Shown: positions 1 to 11,744, counted from the first letter of the stretch. The stretch is 34,108 bases of DNA from an uncultured Bacteroidota bacterium (GCA_903881065.1 CAIRRW010000506.1:1-34108), one strand, 5' to 3'. Notes: generated by a model not told the origin, from the sequence alone. Numbers and translations are program-made.

Positions 1-2
1 AG

Positions 3-119
3 CAGCTAAGAAAGCAATTATTGCAAATTAACAAGTCCTTAGCTACTGAATACCTTAATGATATCCGTATCAATTATAAACGAAGGCGCAACCTGATTGC
101 ACTATTATTAAAATTATAG
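3..119 (+). CDS. C-terminal fragment of an unidentified protein (5' end outside window)
   Basis: Frame open from window start: QLRKQLLQINKSLATEYLNDIRINYKRRRNLIALLLKL*, TAG at 117-119. Alternative frame 2 ends at 31; not resolvable. Confidence 0.35.
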   Translation, partial: QLRKQLLQINKSLATEYLNDIRINYKRRRNLIALLLKL

Positions 120-238
120 TTTTACTCTGGAAGATATGGAAGGGGTTTTCTGTATATAAGATTTATCCTCAAACAGGAATGTCCATTTGTTTATATCAGG
201 AAACTTAAAAGACAACTCAAAGAAAATAGGATAAATTG

Positions 239-298
239 CGGATTGCGGATTTTTGATTGCGGAGAAATCCGAAATTGAAATCCAAAATCCGAAATCAA
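239..298. repeat. Imperfect inverted repeat built from GATTGCGGA / TCCGAAATC words
   Basis: gcggattgcggatttttgattgcggagaaatccgaaattgaaatccaaaatccgaaatc: the GGATTT..GCGGA words are mirrored by TCCGAAATTGAAATCC. Confidence 0.55.
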
Positions 299-299
299 C

Positions 300-334
300 A
301 AAATCCTGCTCTTGAAAAAGGGCAGGATTTTTAT
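300..334. terminator. Rho-independent terminator hairpin
   Basis: AAATCCTGCTC-TTGAAAAA-GGGCAGGATTT followed by TT; A-rich on the 5' side. Confidence 0.7.
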
Positions 335-376
335 GTTTTCCTTTTCAGTAAATAAAAATTTATTTTGAACAGGATG

Positions 377-406
377 TTGTTTATACAAATAAATTTCCTA
401 CTTTTG
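377..406 (+). promoter_or_regulatory. Bacteroidota-type promoter for the rplK operon
   Basis: TTG (377-379), 19-nt spacer, TACTTTTG (399-406) matching the TAnnTTTG -7 consensus; leaves a leader of about 165 nt before rplK. Confidence 0.6.
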
Positions 407-578
407 CCCTCCCTAAAAAAATCGGTAGGGGATATTATAGTAAAAATTACAAACGATAACAGGCAGAAAATAATAAGCTTCCATTAGTATTTACGCAGGT
501 TACAAGGGAATAGAGAAATAAAAAAAGATAGTGCCAAAAAGGTACTTTAATCATACTACAAAATATTAAAATAAGCAA

Positions 579-1025
579 ATGGCAAAAGAAGTAAGTGCAA
601 TGATTAAGTTGCAAATTAAAGGAGGAGCAGCAAATCCTTCACCTCCAATTGGACCTGCATTAGGTGCAAAAGGTGTTAATATCATGGAGTTCTGCAAGCA
701 GTTTAATGCAAGAACACAGGATAAAGCAGGAAAAGTAATTCCGGTAATTATTACTGTATATAACGATAAATCATTTGAATTTATTACTAAAAATCCACCG
801 GTAGCAGTTTCGTTATTGGAGATTACAAAAGTAAAACAAGGTTCAAAAGAATCAAATCGTTTGAAAGTAGGTAACGTATCATGGGCACAGATACGTGAAG
901 TGGCAGAAGCAAAAATGCCCGATTTAAATTGTTTTACAATTGAATCGGCAATGAGCATGGTAGCTGGTACTGCCCGCAGTATGGGATTAACCGTAACAGG
1001 TGAATCTCCGTTGGAAAAAAAGTAA
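579..1025 (+). CDS. rplK: 50S ribosomal protein L11
   Basis: [43 protein letters not shown]... is diagnostic L11. Confidence 0.98.
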   Translation: MAKEVSAMIKLQIKGGAANPSPPIGPALGAKGVNIMEFCKQFNARTQDKAGKVIPVIITVYNDKSFEFITKNPPVAVSLLEITKVKQGSKESNRLKVGNVSWAQIREVAEAKMPDLNCFTIESAMSMVAGTARSMGLTVTGESPLEKK

Positions 1026-1084
1026 GAGTTTAACAGGTGGAGTCTGAACAAAGTAAGACGCTCGAACACCATAAATTAATAAAA

Positions 1085-1777
1085 ATGAAAATTTCAAAGA
1101 AAAGAAAAGCTGCCTTGGCAAAATATGATTCAACAAAATCATACTCTTTGGCAGAAGCATCAAAAATTGTAAAAGACATCACTTCTACAAAATTCGATTC
1201 CTCAGTAGAAATAAGCGTTCGCTTAGGAGTTGATCCTCGGAAAGCAAATCAAATGGTTCGTGGTTCAGTATCTTTACCACACGGAACCGGAAAAACATTA
1301 AAAGTATTAGCCTTGGTTACTCCTGATAAAGAAGCAGAAGCAAAAGCTGCAGGTGCTGATTTTGTTGGTTTGGATGAGTATATCGAAAAAATTAAAGGTG
1401 GCTGGACAGATGTTGATGTTATCATCACAATGCCTTCAGTAATGGGTAAAGTAGGTGCTTTAGGGCGTGTACTTGGACCTCGTGGTTTAATGCCGAATCC
1501 AAAAACAGGAACTGTAACAATGGATATTGGAAAAGCTGTTACTGATTCAAAAGGAGGTAAAATAGATTTTAAAGTTGACAAAGCAGGAATTGTTCAGGCT
1601 TTGGTAGCTAAAGCATCGTTCGATAGCAATAAAATTGCTGATAATGCAAATGAATTATTACAAACGATAATGAAATTAAAACCATCGTCAGCAAAAGGAA
1701 CATATGTAAGAAGCATTTTTATGTCATCTACAATGAGTCCAAGTATCGAAATCGATTCAAAATTTTTAGGGCAATAA
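1085..1777 (+). CDS. rplA: 50S ribosomal protein L1
   Basis: [11 protein letters not shown]...; [21 protein letters not shown] is the L1 signature. Start placed at internal ATG 1085 instead of ORF start 1037. Confidence 0.97.
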   Translation: MKISKKRKAALAKYDSTKSYSLAEASKIVKDITSTKFDSSVEISVRLGVDPRKANQMVRGSVSLPHGTGKTLKVLALVTPDKEAEAKAAGADFVGLDEYIEKIKGGWTDVDVIITMPSVMGKVGALGRVLGPRGLMPNPKTGTVTMDIGKAVTDSKGGKIDFKVDKAGIVQALVAKASFDSNKIADNANELLQTIMKLKPSSAKGTYVRSIFMSSTMSPSIEIDSKFLGQ

Positions 1778-1831
1778 TTCTGCAGTATTTGCAGAAAAAA
1801 TCACATTTGCACTGGCTTCCACTGGGCAAAT
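1778..1831 (+). promoter_or_regulatory. Two small hairpins in the rplA-rplJ spacer (possible L10-type leader)
   Basis: TTCTGCA(gtatt)TGCAGAA at 1778-1796; ATTTGC...TGGcttCCA...GCAAAT at 1805-1831. Confidence 0.4.
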
Positions 1832-1848
1832 AAATTAACTTAATAGAA

Positions 1849-2373
1849 ATGAAAAAAGAAGAAAAAACAGAAGTAATAGACTCGTTGGTAAAGCAATTAG
1901 CAGACAACAGTCATTTCTATTTAACCGATGTTGCTTCTTTAACTGCTGAAAAAACATCACAGTTGAGAAGATTATGTTTTAAAAAGAACATCAAAATGCT
2001 GGTAGTTAAAAATTCTTTGCTTCAAAAAGCAATGGAACGTAGCGAAGGCAAAGATTATCAACCGTTGTTCGGCTCATTAAAAGGCTCAACAGCAATTATG
2101 TTTTCGGAAGTAGGAAGTGATCCTGCAAAGCTTATCAAAGAATTCAGAGTGAAAAATGATAAGCCGGTTTTGAAAGCAGCATTTGTTGAAGAGTGTGCTT
2201 ATATAGGCGATAATCAATTAGAAGTTCTTGCTAGTATCAAATCTAAAAATGAGCTTATTGGCGACATTGTTGGATTGTTACAATCACCTGCTAAAAATGT
2301 TATTTCTGCACTTAAATCAAGTGGTGGTAAATTGGCAGGTATAGTTAAAACATTATCGGAAAAAGAGAATTAA
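1849..2373 (+). CDS. rplJ: 50S ribosomal protein L10
   Basis: L10 family sequence (MKKEEKTEVIDSLVKQLADNSHFYLTDVASLTAEKTSQLRR...) in the conserved position between rplA and rplL. Confidence 0.96.
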   Translation: MKKEEKTEVIDSLVKQLADNSHFYLTDVASLTAEKTSQLRRLCFKKNIKMLVVKNSLLQKAMERSEGKDYQPLFGSLKGSTAIMFSEVGSDPAKLIKEFRVKNDKPVLKAAFVEECAYIGDNQLEVLASIKSKNELIGDIVGLLQSPAKNVISALKSSGGKLAGIVKTLSEKEN

Positions 2374-2430
2374 AATAGTAATAGTAAAATCAATAAAAAA
2401 GTAATTAACAATTAAAAACAATAAATAAAA

Positions 2431-2805
2431 ATGGCAGATTTAAAATCATTCGCAGAGCAATTAGTAAACTTAACTGTAAAAGAAGTTAATGAGTTAGCTC
2501 AAATTTTAAAAGATGAGTATGGTATCGAACCAGCAGCAGCAGCAGTAGCAGTAGCAGTAGGTGGTGGTGCAGGAGCAGCAGCAGTTGCTGAAAAAACTAC
2601 TTTTGATGTAATCCTTGTTGAAGCAGGAGCAGCAAAATTAGGTGTTGTTAAAATCGTTAAAGATTTAACAGGTCTTGGATTAAAAGAAGCAAAAGACTTA
2701 GTTGACGGAGCACCAAAACCATTGAAAGAAGGCATCTCTAAAGAAGAAGCTGAAACAATGAAGAAACAATTAGAAGAAGCAGGAGCAAAGGTTGAGATTA
2801 AATAA
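2431..2805 (+). CDS. rplL: 50S ribosomal protein L7/L12
   Basis: Ala/Gly hinge and C-terminal [40 protein letters not shown]. Confidence 0.98.
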   Translation: MADLKSFAEQLVNLTVKEVNELAQILKDEYGIEPAAAAVAVAVGGGAGAAAVAEKTTFDVILVEAGAAKLGVVKIVKDLTGLGLKEAKDLVDGAPKPLKEGISKEEAETMKKQLEEAGAKVEIK

Positions 2806-2830
2806 GCTTTTCGCTGATACACAATATTAA

Positions 2831-2874
2831 GGTTTAGACCTTGGTCTGTCAATTTGATGGACAAGGTCTATACC
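2831..2874 (+). promoter_or_regulatory. Hairpin in the rplL-rpoB spacer (attenuator/processing candidate)
   Basis: GGTTTAGACCTTG ... CAAGGTCTATACC, 12 of 13 paired, followed by gttttgttgttt. Confidence 0.55.
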
Positions 2875-2953
2875 GTTTTGTTGTTTATAGTTGTTTTATC
2901 TTATTAACCAGTTTGCTACTTAAAAAATAGTAACAAACATAAATCTTAACAAA

Positions 2954-5900
2954 TTGGCTCAAACAAAAAAATCTCAAAGAATAAGTTTCGCATCTATAAA
3001 AAGTCAAATTGATTACCCTGACTTTTTAGATATTCAACTTAAATCGTTTCAAGACTTTTTTCAGTTGGAAACAACTTCCGAAAATCGTCAAAACGAAGGA
3101 TTGTATAAAGTTTTCGCAGAAAATTTTCCAATCTCAGATGCACGAAATAATTTCGTGTTAGAATTCCTAGACTATTTTATCGATCCTCCACGTTATGCTC
3201 TTGAAGAGTGTATTGAAAGAGGATTGACATACAGCGTTCCGCTAAAAGCGAAGGTACGTTTGTATTGTACTGACCCTGAACATGAGGATTTCGAAACCAT
3301 TGTTCAGGATGTTTATTTAGGTACAATACCTTATATGACTCCTAAAGGAACGTTTGTAATAAATGGAGCAGAACGTGTTATCGTTTCTCAGTTACATCGT
3401 TCTCCTGGTGTGTTCTTTGGTCAGAGCCGCCATGCAAACGGAACAAAACTTTATTCTGCCCGTGTTATTCCTTTCAAAGGATCATGGATAGAATTTGCTA
3501 CGGATATCAATAGCGTTATGTACGCTTATATTGACCGTAAGAAAAAATTACCTGTTACAACACTTCTTAGAGCTATCGGCTTTGAAAGCGATAAACAAAT
3601 TCTTGAAATATTTGGTTTAGCTGACGAAGTAAAAGTAAGTAAACCGAATTTAAAAGGAGCACTAGGTCGTAAGTTGGCTGCAAGGGTATTAAAGACATGG
3701 ATAGAAGATTTCGTGGATGAGGATACCGGTGAGGTGGTTTCAATCGAACGTAATGAGGTAATCATTGACCGTGAAACTATACTAGATGAAAGCCATATTG
3801 AATTGATTATTGATGCAAACGTAAAATCTGTAATTCTTCATAAGCAAGATGTGAATGCAGGTGATTACGCCATTATATATAATACATTACAGAAAGATAC
3901 TTCCAACTCTGAGAAAGAGGCTGTGGAGCATATCTATCGTCAATTGCGTAATGCAGAACCACCTGATGAAGAGACAGCTCGTGGTATTATTGACAAATTA
4001 TTTTTCTCTGATAAACGTTATGATTTAGGAGAAGTTGGCCGTTACAGAATCAACAAAAAGTTGAATCTTACTACTCCGATGGATCATAAAACATTGACTA
4101 AAGAAGATATTATCTGTATCATCAAATATTTGATTGAACTTATCAATTCAAAAGCTGATGTGGATGATATTGACCACTTGAGTAACAGACGTGTGCGTAC
4201 AGTTGGAGAACAATTGTATTCTCAGTTTGGTGTTGGTTTGGCTCGTATGGCTCGTACAATCCGTGAGCGTATGAACGTTCGTGATAACGAGGTATTCACT
4301 CCAACTGATTTGATTAATGCTAAAACATTATCTTCAGTTATCAACTCATTCTTTGGAACAAATCAGTTGTCTCAATTTATGGATCAAACAAATCCATTGG
4401 CTGAAATAACTCATAAGAGAAGGTTATCTGCCCTAGGGCCAGGTGGTTTATCCCGTGAGCGTGCTGGTTTTGAAGTTCGTGACGTTCACTATACTCACTA
4501 CGGACGTTTATGTACAATTGAAACTCCTGAAGGTCCGAATATCGGTTTGATTTCTTCACTTTGTGTATTCGCAAAAATAAATAAATTAGGCTTTATCGAA
4601 ACTCCATATATGACTGTTACAGACGGTAAGGTGGATATTGAAAAGAGTGTTACTTATTTAAGTGCTGAAGAAGAAGATTCAAAAACTATAGCACAAGCAA
4701 ATGCGCCAATTGATGCGAAAGGAAACTTTGTAGAAGCAAAAGTGAAAGCTCGTTACGAAGGAGATTTCCCCGTTGTAGAGCCTGAAAAATTACAATTGAT
4801 GGACGTTGCTCCTAATCAAATCGCATCTATTGCAGCTTCATTAATTCCATTTTTGGAACATGATGATGCTAACCGTGCATTGATGGGATCAAACATGCAA
4901 CGTCAAGCTGTACCCTTATTACGCCCAGAGGCTCCAATTGTTGGAACTGGATTAGAGCCATTAGTTGCTCGCGATTCTCGTGTGTTAATTAATGCTGTTG
5001 GTGAAGGTGTAGTAGAATATGTAGATTCAAACGAAATTGTAATCCGTTACAATCGCACGGAAGATGAAAAACTTATTAGTTTTGATGAAGATGTAGTTCG
5101 TTATAAACTAACTAAATTCCGTAAAACCAACCAAAGTACCTGTATCAACTTAAAACCAATTGTAAAGAAAGGTGAAAAAGTTTCTAAAGGTCAGGTATTA
5201 TGTGATGGTTATGCAACACAGAATGGAGAATTGGCATTAGGTCGAAACATGAAAGTGGCATTCATGCCATGGAAGGGTTACAACTTTGAGGATGCTATTG
5301 TTATTTCTGAACGTGTTGCTCGTGAAGATATTTTCACTTCAGTACATATTGATGAATATTCATTGGAAGTACGTGATACAAAACGTGGTTTAGAGGAATT
5401 AACTGCTGATATTCCAAATGTTTCGGAAGAAGCAACAAAAGATCTTGATGAAAACGGATTGATACGAATCGGTGCTGAAGTAAAAGAAGGTGATATTTTA
5501 ATAGGTAAGATTACTCCAAAAGGTGAAACCGATCCTTCTCCTGAAGAAAAACTTTTACGTGCTATTTTTGGTGACAAAGCTGGTGATGTGAAAGATGCAT
5601 CTTTAAAAGCACCTCCATCATTACGTGGTGTTGTTATTGAGAAAAAATTGTTTTCAAAAATTATTAAAGATAAGAAAGCAAAACAAGAAGAAAAACCTTT
5701 GTTAGAAAAAATTGACAAAGAACATAATGTTGAAGTGGCAGCATTGAAAAACAAGTTAGTTGATAAACTTACTAGTTTAGTTAATGGAAAAACTTCGCAA
5801 GGTGTTTATAATCTTCTAAAAGAGGAAGTTGTTCCAAAAAGCACTAAATTTACTCAGAAACTTCTTGAGAAAATTGATTTTAGCTCAGTGAATCCAGGTA

Positions 5901-6763
5901 AATGGACAACTGATAAAGAAACCAATGAGAAAATAAAAACATTGCTTCATAACTATTCAATACGTTTCAACGACTTACTTGGCGCTTATAAACGCAAAAA
6001 ATTTGCTGTAACTATTGGAGATGAGCTGCCATCTGGAATTGTACAACTTGCGAAAATTTATATAGCTAAAAAGCGTAAATTAAAAGTAGGGGATAAAATG
6101 GCTGGTCGTCACGGTAACAAAGGTATTGTTGCGAGAATCGTTCGTGATGAAGATATGCCATTCCTTGATGATGGAACGCCTGTTGACATTGTGTTGAATC
6201 CACTTGGTGTGCCTTCACGTATGAACTTAGGTCAGATTTATGAAACTGTACTTGGTTGGGCAGGACAAAAATTAGGTGAGAAATTCTTTACCCCTATTTT
6301 TGACGGTGCAACTACTGAACAATTGAATGAATGGACAGATAAAGCCGGCTTACCTCGTTTTGGTCGTACCTTCTTAACAGATGGCGGAACAGGTGAGAAA
6401 TTTGATCAACCAGCAACTGTAGGTGTTATCTATATGTTGAAACTTGGTCACATGGTGGATGATAAAATGCACTCTCGTTCAATAGGACCTTATTCATTAA
6501 TTACGCAACAACCTTTAGGAGGTAAAGCACAGTTCGGTGGACAGCGTTTTGGTGAGATGGAGGTTTGGGCATTGGAAGCATTTGGTGCTGCGAACATTCT
6601 ACAGGAAATCCTTACTATTAAGTCGGATGACGTAATAGGAAGAGCAAAAGCCTACGAGGCAATTGTAAAAGGTGAAAATATGCCAACTCCAGGAATCCCT
6701 GAATCGTTCAATGTATTATTGCACGAATTAAGAGGACTGGGATTGAATATCACTCTTGACTAA
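2954..6763 (+). CDS. rpoB: DNA-directed RNA polymerase subunit beta
   Basis: [43 protein letters not shown] and [14 protein letters not shown] motifs; apparent TTG start. Confidence 0.98.
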   Translation: MAQTKKSQRISFASIKSQIDYPDFLDIQLKSFQDFFQLETTSENRQNEGLYKVFAENFPISDARNNFVLEFLDYFIDPPRYALEECIERGLTYSVPLKAKVRLYCTDPEHEDFETIVQDVYLGTIPYMTPKGTFVINGAERVIVSQLHRSPGVFFGQSRHANGTKLYSARVIPFKGSWIEFATDINSVMYAYIDRKKKLPVTTLLRAIGFESDKQILEIFGLADEVKVSKPNLKGALGRKLAARVLKTWIEDFVDEDTGEVVSIERNEVIIDRETILDESHIELIIDANVKSVILHKQDVNAGDYAIIYNTLQKDTSNSEKEAVEHIYRQLRNAEPPDEETARGIIDKLFFSDKRYDLGEVGRYRINKKLNLTTPMDHKTLTKEDIICIIKYLIELINSKADVDDIDHLSNRRVRTVGEQLYSQFGVGLARMARTIRERMNVRDNEVFTPTDLINAKTLSSVINSFFGTNQLSQFMDQTNPLAEITHKRRLSALGPGGLSRERAGFEVRDVHYTHYGRLCTIETPEGPNIGLISSLCVFAKINKLGFIETPYMTVTDGKVDIEKSVTYLSAEEEDSKTIAQANAPIDAKGNFVEAKVKARYEGDFPVVEPEKLQLMDVAPNQIASIAASLIPFLEHDDANRALMGSNMQRQAVPLLRPEAPIVGTGLEPLVARDSRVLINAVGEGVVEYVDSNEIVIRYNRTEDEKLISFDEDVVRYKLTKFRKTNQSTCINLKPIVKKGEKVSKGQVLCDGYATQNGELALGRNMKVAFMPWKGYNFEDAIVISERVAREDIFTSVHIDEYSLEVRDTKRGLEELTADIPNVSEEATKDLDENGLIRIGAEVKEGDILIGKITPKGETDPSPEEKLLRAIFGDKAGDVKDASLKAPPSLRGVVIEKKLFSKIIKDKKAKQEEKPLLEKIDKEHNVEVAALKNKLVDKLTSLVNGKTSQGVYNLLKEEVVPKSTKFTQKLLEKIDFSSVNPGKWTTDKETNEKIKTLLHNYSIRFNDLLGAYKRKKFAVTIGDELPSGIVQLAKIYIAKKRKLKVGDKMAGRHGNKGIVARIVRDEDMPFLDDGTPVDIVLNPLGVPSRMNLGQIYETVLGWAGQKLGEKFFTPIFDGATTEQLNEWTDKAGLPRFGRTFLTDGGTGEKFDQPATVGVIYMLKLGHMVDDKMHSRSIGPYSLITQQPLGGKAQFGGQRFGEMEVWALEAFGAANILQEILTIKSDDVIGRAKAYEAIVKGENMPTPGIPESFNVLLHELRGLGLNITLD

Positions 6764-6774
6764 CAACTGGTATA

Positions 6775-6829
6775 AAGTTTCAGGTTTTAAGCTAACTTAT
6801 GTTTCTTAAAACCTGAAATTTAAAATTTC
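6775..6829 (+). promoter_or_regulatory. Two overlapping, mutually exclusive hairpins in the rpoB-rpoC spacer
   Basis: TTTCAGGTTTTAAG (6778-6791) pairs with CTTAAAACCTGAAA (6805-6818), perfect 14 bp. Second hairpin GAAATTT-A-AAATTTC (6815-6829) reuses its 3' arm. Confidence 0.55.
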
Positions 6830-6862
6830 AAAAAATAACTTTAAACTATAAATTAATAATAA

Positions 6863-9800
6863 ATGGCTTTCAACAGAAGAGATCAAAAACTTAAAAGCAA
6901 TTTCTCGAAAATTACTATAAGCCTGGCGTCACCTGAAGCAATTCTGGAACGTTCAAGTGGTGAGGTAGTAAAGCCCGAAACCATCAATTACAGAACTTAC
7001 AAACCAGAAATGGGCGGATTGTTCTGTGAACGAATTTTTGGTCCGGTAAAAGATTGGGAATGTGCCTGTGGAAAATATAAACGTATTCGTTACAAAGGTA
7101 TTGTTTGTGACCGTTGTGGGGTAGAGGTAACGGAAAAGAAGGTTCGTAGAGAGCGTATGGGGCACATTGGTTTAGTTGTTCCTGTTGCACATATTTGGTA
7201 TTTCAAATCTTTGCCAAATAAAATAGGATATCTATTAGGTTTACCAACAAAAAAATTGGATACTATCATTTACTATGAGCGCTATGTAGTAGTAAATGCT
7301 GGTGTAAAAGCATCTGATGGTGTAAACTATCTTGACTTTTTATCTGAAGAAGAATATTTGAATATTCTTGAAACATTACCAAAAGATAATCAGCATTTGG
7401 ATGATGAAGACCCTAATAAGTTTATCGCTAAAATGGGTGCTGAGGCATTGCAGGAATTATTGAAGCGCGTAGATTTAGATGCTTTATCTTTCGACTTGCG
7501 AATAAAAGCAAATACAGAAACATCTCAACAACGTAAAAACGAAGCATTGAAACGTTTGCAAGTGGTTGAAAGTTTCCGTCATGCAAATGATCATGTTGAA
7601 AATCGTCCTGAGTGGATGATTGTAAAAATTGTACCTGTAATTCCACCGGAATTACGTCCGTTAGTTCCATTGGATGGCGGTCGTTTTGCGACATCTGACT
7701 TAAATGACTTATACAGACGTGTTATTATCCGTAACAACCGTTTGAAACGATTAATAGAAATTAAAGCTCCGGAAGTAATCTTACGTAACGAAAAACGTAT
7801 GTTACAGGAGTCTGTGGATTCATTATTTGATAACTCACGTAAATCGAATGCTGTGAAAACAGAATCGAACCGTGCTTTGAAATCACTTTCTGATTCATTG
7901 AAAGGTAAACAAGGTCGTTTCCGTCAGAACTTACTTGGTAAACGTGTAGATTATTCAGCACGTTCGGTAATTGTTGTAGGACCTGAATTGAAATTACACG
8001 AATGCGGATTGCCGAAAGATATGGCAGCAGAGTTATTCAAGCCATTCATCATTCGTAAAATGATTGAGCGAGGTATTGTTAAAACTGTTAAATCAGCAAA
8101 GAAAATAGTTGACAAGAAGGAGCCTGTAGTTTGGGATATTTTGGAAAACGTATTGAAAGGACATCCAGTTCTTTTGAATCGTGCTCCGACATTGCATAGA
8201 TTAGGTATCCAGGCTTTCCAACCAAAATTAATTGAAGGAAAAGCGATTCAGTTGCATCCTTTGACTTGTACTGCGTTTAACGCGGATTTTGACGGGGATC
8301 AAATGGCAGTTCACGTTCCATTGGGACATGCTGCAATATTGGAAGCTCAGTTATTAATGCTTGCTTCGCATAACATTTTGAACCCAGCTAACGGTGCTCC
8401 GGTAGCGGTACCTTCTCAGGACATGGTGCTTGGTCTGTATTACATGACCAAAGGAAAAAAATCTACTAAAGAAGAAAAAGTAAAAGGCGAAGGTCTTGTA
8501 TTTTATTCTGCAGAAGAAACTATTATTGCTTACAACGAAAAGAAAGTTGATTTGCATGCTTTTGTTAAGGTTCGTTTGCAAGTAAAAGAAGGCGGCAAAA
8601 TTGTTAATAAATTAATGGAAACTACTGTTGGTCGTATCTTGTTTAATCAAGTGGTACCGGTAGAAGTAGGTTACATTAATGAGCTATTGACTAAAAAATC
8701 TTTAAGAGATATTATCGGAACTATTGTTAAGGAAACAGGTATGGCTAAAACAGCTAAATTCCTTGATGATATTAAAGGCTTAGGTTATATGAGTGCATTC
8801 CGTGGCGGTTTATCATTTAACTTGGGAGACGTAATGATTCCTGAAGATAAACCGAAAATGATTGCAGATGCAAATGCTCAGGTGGAAGAAGTGGTAGGAA
8901 ACTATAACATGGGTTTCATCACTAATAATGAGCGTTACAATCAGATTATCGATATCTGGACACATACTAACTCACGTATTACTAAAAAAGTATTGGATAC
9001 ATTGACGAGCGATCGTCAAGGATTTAATCCGGTATTTATGATGTTGGATTCTGGTGCGAGAGGTTCAAAAGAACAGATTCGTCAGTTGGGCGGTATGCGT
9101 GGATTGATGGCGAAACCTCAAAAAGGTGCCGGCGGCGGTGAGATTATCGAAAACCCAATCCTTTCTAACTTTAAAGAAGGATTATCCATCCTTGAGTATT
9201 TTATTTCTACTCACGGTGCACGTAAAGGGCTTGCGGATACGGCGTTGAAAACAGCGGATGCAGGTTACTTAACCCGTCGTTTAGTGGATGTGGCTCAGGA
9301 TGTTATAATCACAATAGAAGATTGCGGTACATTACGTGGATTGATTGCTACTCCATTGAAGAAAAATGATGAAGTGGTTGAATCGTTATACGATAGAATA
9401 CTTGGAAGAACTGCAGTTCATGATGTTTATAATCCATTAACAGGTAAAAAGATTATTGCTTCAGGAGAAGAAATTACTGAAGATTATGCAAAACAAATTT
9501 CTGATTCTCCAATTGAGCAAGTAGAGATTCGTTCCGTATTGACCTGCGAAAGCAAAAACGGTGTTTGCGGTAAATGTTACGGACGTAACCTTGCTACAGG
9601 CAGAATGGTTCAGCGAGGTGAAGCAGTAGGTGTTATTGCTGCACAATCAATCGGTGAGCCGGGAACACAGTTGACATTACGTACATTCCACGTTGGAGGT
9701 GTTGCGGGTGGCTCTGTTGCTTCTTCTAAAATAGAAGCTAAATACGATGGTATCCTTGAAATAGATGAGTTGAAAACAGTAAAACGTAAATCAGGAAAAG

Positions 9801-11158
9801 AAATGGTTGACGTTGTTATCGGCCGTTCTGCTGAGATGCGCATTATTGATGCTACTACTAAAATTGTATTGACTACAGGAAATATTCCTTACGGTTCACA
9901 GGTTTATGTGACTGGAAATACAAAAATCAAAAAAGGTACTTTGATTTGTGACTGGGATCCATACAATGCTGTAATTGTGTCTGAATTCGGTGGTAAACTT
10001 GAATTTGATAATATCGAAGAAGGCATTACTTTCCGTGAAGAATCGGATGAACAGACAGGATTTAAGGAAAAAGTGATTGTTGAAAGTCGTGATAAATCCA
10101 AGAACCCTGCAATCAGAATTATTGCAAACAAAGAGGTTTTACGTACCTATAACATTCCGGTGAGTGCACACGTTATTGTAAATGACGGAGCGAAAATAGA
10201 GCCGGGACAAATACTTGTTAAGATTCCTCGTTCGTCAGGTAAATCAGGCGATATTACAGGTGGTTTACCACGTGTAACTGAGTTGTTCGAAGCACGTAAC
10301 CCAAGTAACCCAGCTGTGGTTTCTGAAATTGACGGTATTGTTTCTTTCGGAAAAATCAAACGTGGTAACCGTGAGGTATACGTAGAATCGAGAACTGGTG
10401 AGCGTAAAACATATCTTGTACAGTTGAGTAAACACATACTTGTTCAGGAAAACGACTTTATCAAAGCCGGTGAGCCGCTTTGCGACGGTGCAATTACTCC
10501 TAGCGATATACTTGCGATAAAAGGACCTACTGCGGTTCAGGAATATTTAGTGAATGAGGTGCAGGAAGTTTACCGTTTGCAAGGTGTGAAAATCAATGAT
10601 AAACATTTCGAAGTAATTGTTCGTCAGATGATGAGAAAAGTGGATATCAGCGAAGCTGGAGATTCTACTTTCCTTGAAAAACAATTGATAAACAAAGCAA
10701 CGTTTATGGAAGAAAACGATAACCTGTATGCTAAAGTAGTGATACTTGATGCAGGCGAATCGACTCTTTATAAAGCAGGCCAGATTATCAGTGCGCGTAA
10801 ATTAAGAGATGAAAATGGCTCGTTGAAACGCAGAGATATGAAACTTATTGAAGCTCGCGAAGCTATGCCGGCTACATCCAATGCGGTGTTGCAGGGTATT
10901 ACACGTGCTTCGTTGCAAACCAACAGCTTTATGAGTGCTGCATCGTTCCAGGAAACTACAAAAGTATTGAACGAGGCTGCTGTGAGCGGAAAAGTGGATC
11001 ATTTGCTTGGATTGAAAGAAAACGTAATTGTTGGACATTTAATACCTGCAGGTACCGGCTTGAGAGCTTATGATAAGATGATTGTTGGATCTCAAGAAGA
11101 GATGGATAAATTGATGGCTTCGAAAAAAGAAGCTATGGAAGTGGAAGATGATGAATAG
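6863..11158 (+). CDS. rpoC: DNA-directed RNA polymerase subunit beta'
   Basis: [25 protein letters not shown] zinc site and [15 protein letters not shown] catalytic motif. Confidence 0.98.
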   Translation: MAFNRRDQKLKSNFSKITISLASPEAILERSSGEVVKPETINYRTYKPEMGGLFCERIFGPVKDWECACGKYKRIRYKGIVCDRCGVEVTEKKVRRERMGHIGLVVPVAHIWYFKSLPNKIGYLLGLPTKKLDTIIYYERYVVVNAGVKASDGVNYLDFLSEEEYLNILETLPKDNQHLDDEDPNKFIAKMGAEALQELLKRVDLDALSFDLRIKANTETSQQRKNEALKRLQVVESFRHANDHVENRPEWMIVKIVPVIPPELRPLVPLDGGRFATSDLNDLYRRVIIRNNRLKRLIEIKAPEVILRNEKRMLQESVDSLFDNSRKSNAVKTESNRALKSLSDSLKGKQGRFRQNLLGKRVDYSARSVIVVGPELKLHECGLPKDMAAELFKPFIIRKMIERGIVKTVKSAKKIVDKKEPVVWDILENVLKGHPVLLNRAPTLHRLGIQAFQPKLIEGKAIQLHPLTCTAFNADFDGDQMAVHVPLGHAAILEAQLLMLASHNILNPANGAPVAVPSQDMVLGLYYMTKGKKSTKEEKVKGEGLVFYSAEETIIAYNEKKVDLHAFVKVRLQVKEGGKIVNKLMETTVGRILFNQVVPVEVGYINELLTKKSLRDIIGTIVKETGMAKTAKFLDDIKGLGYMSAFRGGLSFNLGDVMIPEDKPKMIADANAQVEEVVGNYNMGFITNNERYNQIIDIWTHTNSRITKKVLDTLTSDRQGFNPVFMMLDSGARGSKEQIRQLGGMRGLMAKPQKGAGGGEIIENPILSNFKEGLSILEYFISTHGARKGLADTALKTADAGYLTRRLVDVAQDVIITIEDCGTLRGLIATPLKKNDEVVESLYDRILGRTAVHDVYNPLTGKKIIASGEEITEDYAKQISDSPIEQVEIRSVLTCESKNGVCGKCYGRNLATGRMVQRGEAVGVIAAQSIGEPGTQLTLRTFHVGGVAGGSVASSKIEAKYDGILEIDELKTVKRKSGKEMVDVVIGRSAEMRIIDATTKIVLTTGNIPYGSQVYVTGNTKIKKGTLICDWDPYNAVIVSEFGGKLEFDNIEEGITFREESDEQTGFKEKVIVESRDKSKNPAIRIIANKEVLRTYNIPVSAHVIVNDGAKIEPGQILVKIPRSSGKSGDITGGLPRVTELFEARNPSNPAVVSEIDGIVSFGKIKRGNREVYVESRTGERKTYLVQLSKHILVQENDFIKAGEPLCDGAITPSDILAIKGPTAVQEYLVNEVQEVYRLQGVKINDKHFEVIVRQMMRKVDISEAGDSTFLEKQLINKATFMEENDNLYAKVVILDAGESTLYKAGQIISARKLRDENGSLKRRDMKLIEAREAMPATSNAVLQGITRASLQTNSFMSAASFQETTKVLNEAAVSGKVDHLLGLKENVIVGHLIPAGTGLRAYDKMIVGSQEEMDKLMASKKEAMEVEDDE

Positions 11159-11203
11159 TTCATTGGTTCATAAGTTGATTGGTTAACTAGTCAATAGAAG
11201 TAT

Positions 11204-11240
11204 AAAAAGAGGGATGACGAAAGTTGTCCCTCTTTTTTTT
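11204..11240 (+). terminator. Rho-independent terminator after rpoC
   Basis: AAAAAGAGGGA-tgacgaaagttg-TCCCTCTTTTTTTT: 11-bp perfect stem plus T-tract. Confidence 0.9.
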
Positions 11241-11294
11241 ATTCGTTTAAGTATTACTCATTTTTCTCAATTTTTTTCTTTACAGAAATGAAAA

Positions 11295-11479
11295 CCGGAC
11301 GTTCCAGTCGCACAGCCGGAACTTCGGGAAGTTCAGCCCGATTGTTCAGCCGCCCAGCCGGAACATCGGGCAGCTCAGCCGGACTATCCAGACACCCAGC
11401 CGGACAATCCAGACGCCCAGCCAGAACATCGGGCAGCTCAGCCGAACCGTCCAGACGCCCAGCCGGAACATTCGGCAGG
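11295..11479. repeat. GC-rich 21-bp tandem array, 9 units of two alternating types (A B A B A A B A B)
   Basis: A = CCGGACnnTCCAGnCGCCCAG, B = CCGGAACATCGGGCAGCTCAG; unit starts at 11295, 11316, 11337, 11358, 11379, 11400, 11421, 11442, 11463. Confidence 0.95.
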
Positions 11480-11672
11480 AAGAATAATAGCACGAACTTG
11501 CTTAAAATCAAGTCCTTGTTCGAGTAACGCGATACTTCGAGGCTCTGCTTCAGGGTTATTCTTTTTTTCTCTTTTATTCATTCTCTCTTTATTTTGACAT
11601 AAGCAAAATAGAATAAATAATAAAAAAGTACTTTCCGTAATTGCCCGTTATTTCCGTCATTCAACTTATTTT

Positions 11673-11704
11673 TTTGTATATAATAATTTAATGAACTAAC
11701 TTTG
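11673..11704 (+). promoter_or_regulatory. Bacteroidota-type promoter for the T9SS cargo gene
   Basis: TTTG (11673-11676), N20, TAACTTTG (11697-11704), 40 nt before the likely ATG. Confidence 0.6.
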
Positions 11705-11744
11705 AGAGTTATTAATAGTGCAAAGGCTTTTGTTATATACAAGA

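Noticed and set aside
191-388. 65-aa minus-strand ORF
   Set aside because: Spans a terminator, a repeat and the promoter region; looks spurious.
566-1072. 168-aa minus-strand ORF opposite rplK
   Set aside because: Antisense to the conserved L11 coding region.
4340-4570. Possible rifampicin-resistance change in rpoB
   Set aside because: The key Asp, His and Ser positions of the rifampicin pocket ([15 protein letters not shown]) look wild type.
5278-5754. Minus-strand ORFs inside rpoB/rpoC and other long genes
   Set aside because: Shadow ORFs opposite strongly conserved coding sequence.
11159-11200. ATTGGTTCATAAGTTGATTGGTTAACTAG near-repeat after rpoC
   Set aside because: Only two or three loose copies; may be a dispersed low-complexity word but cannot be supported here.
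11254-11527. Both overlapping ORFs over the GC-rich array as genes
   Set aside because: Open on both strands because of the 21-bp repeat; no independent coding evidence, kept as a finding only.
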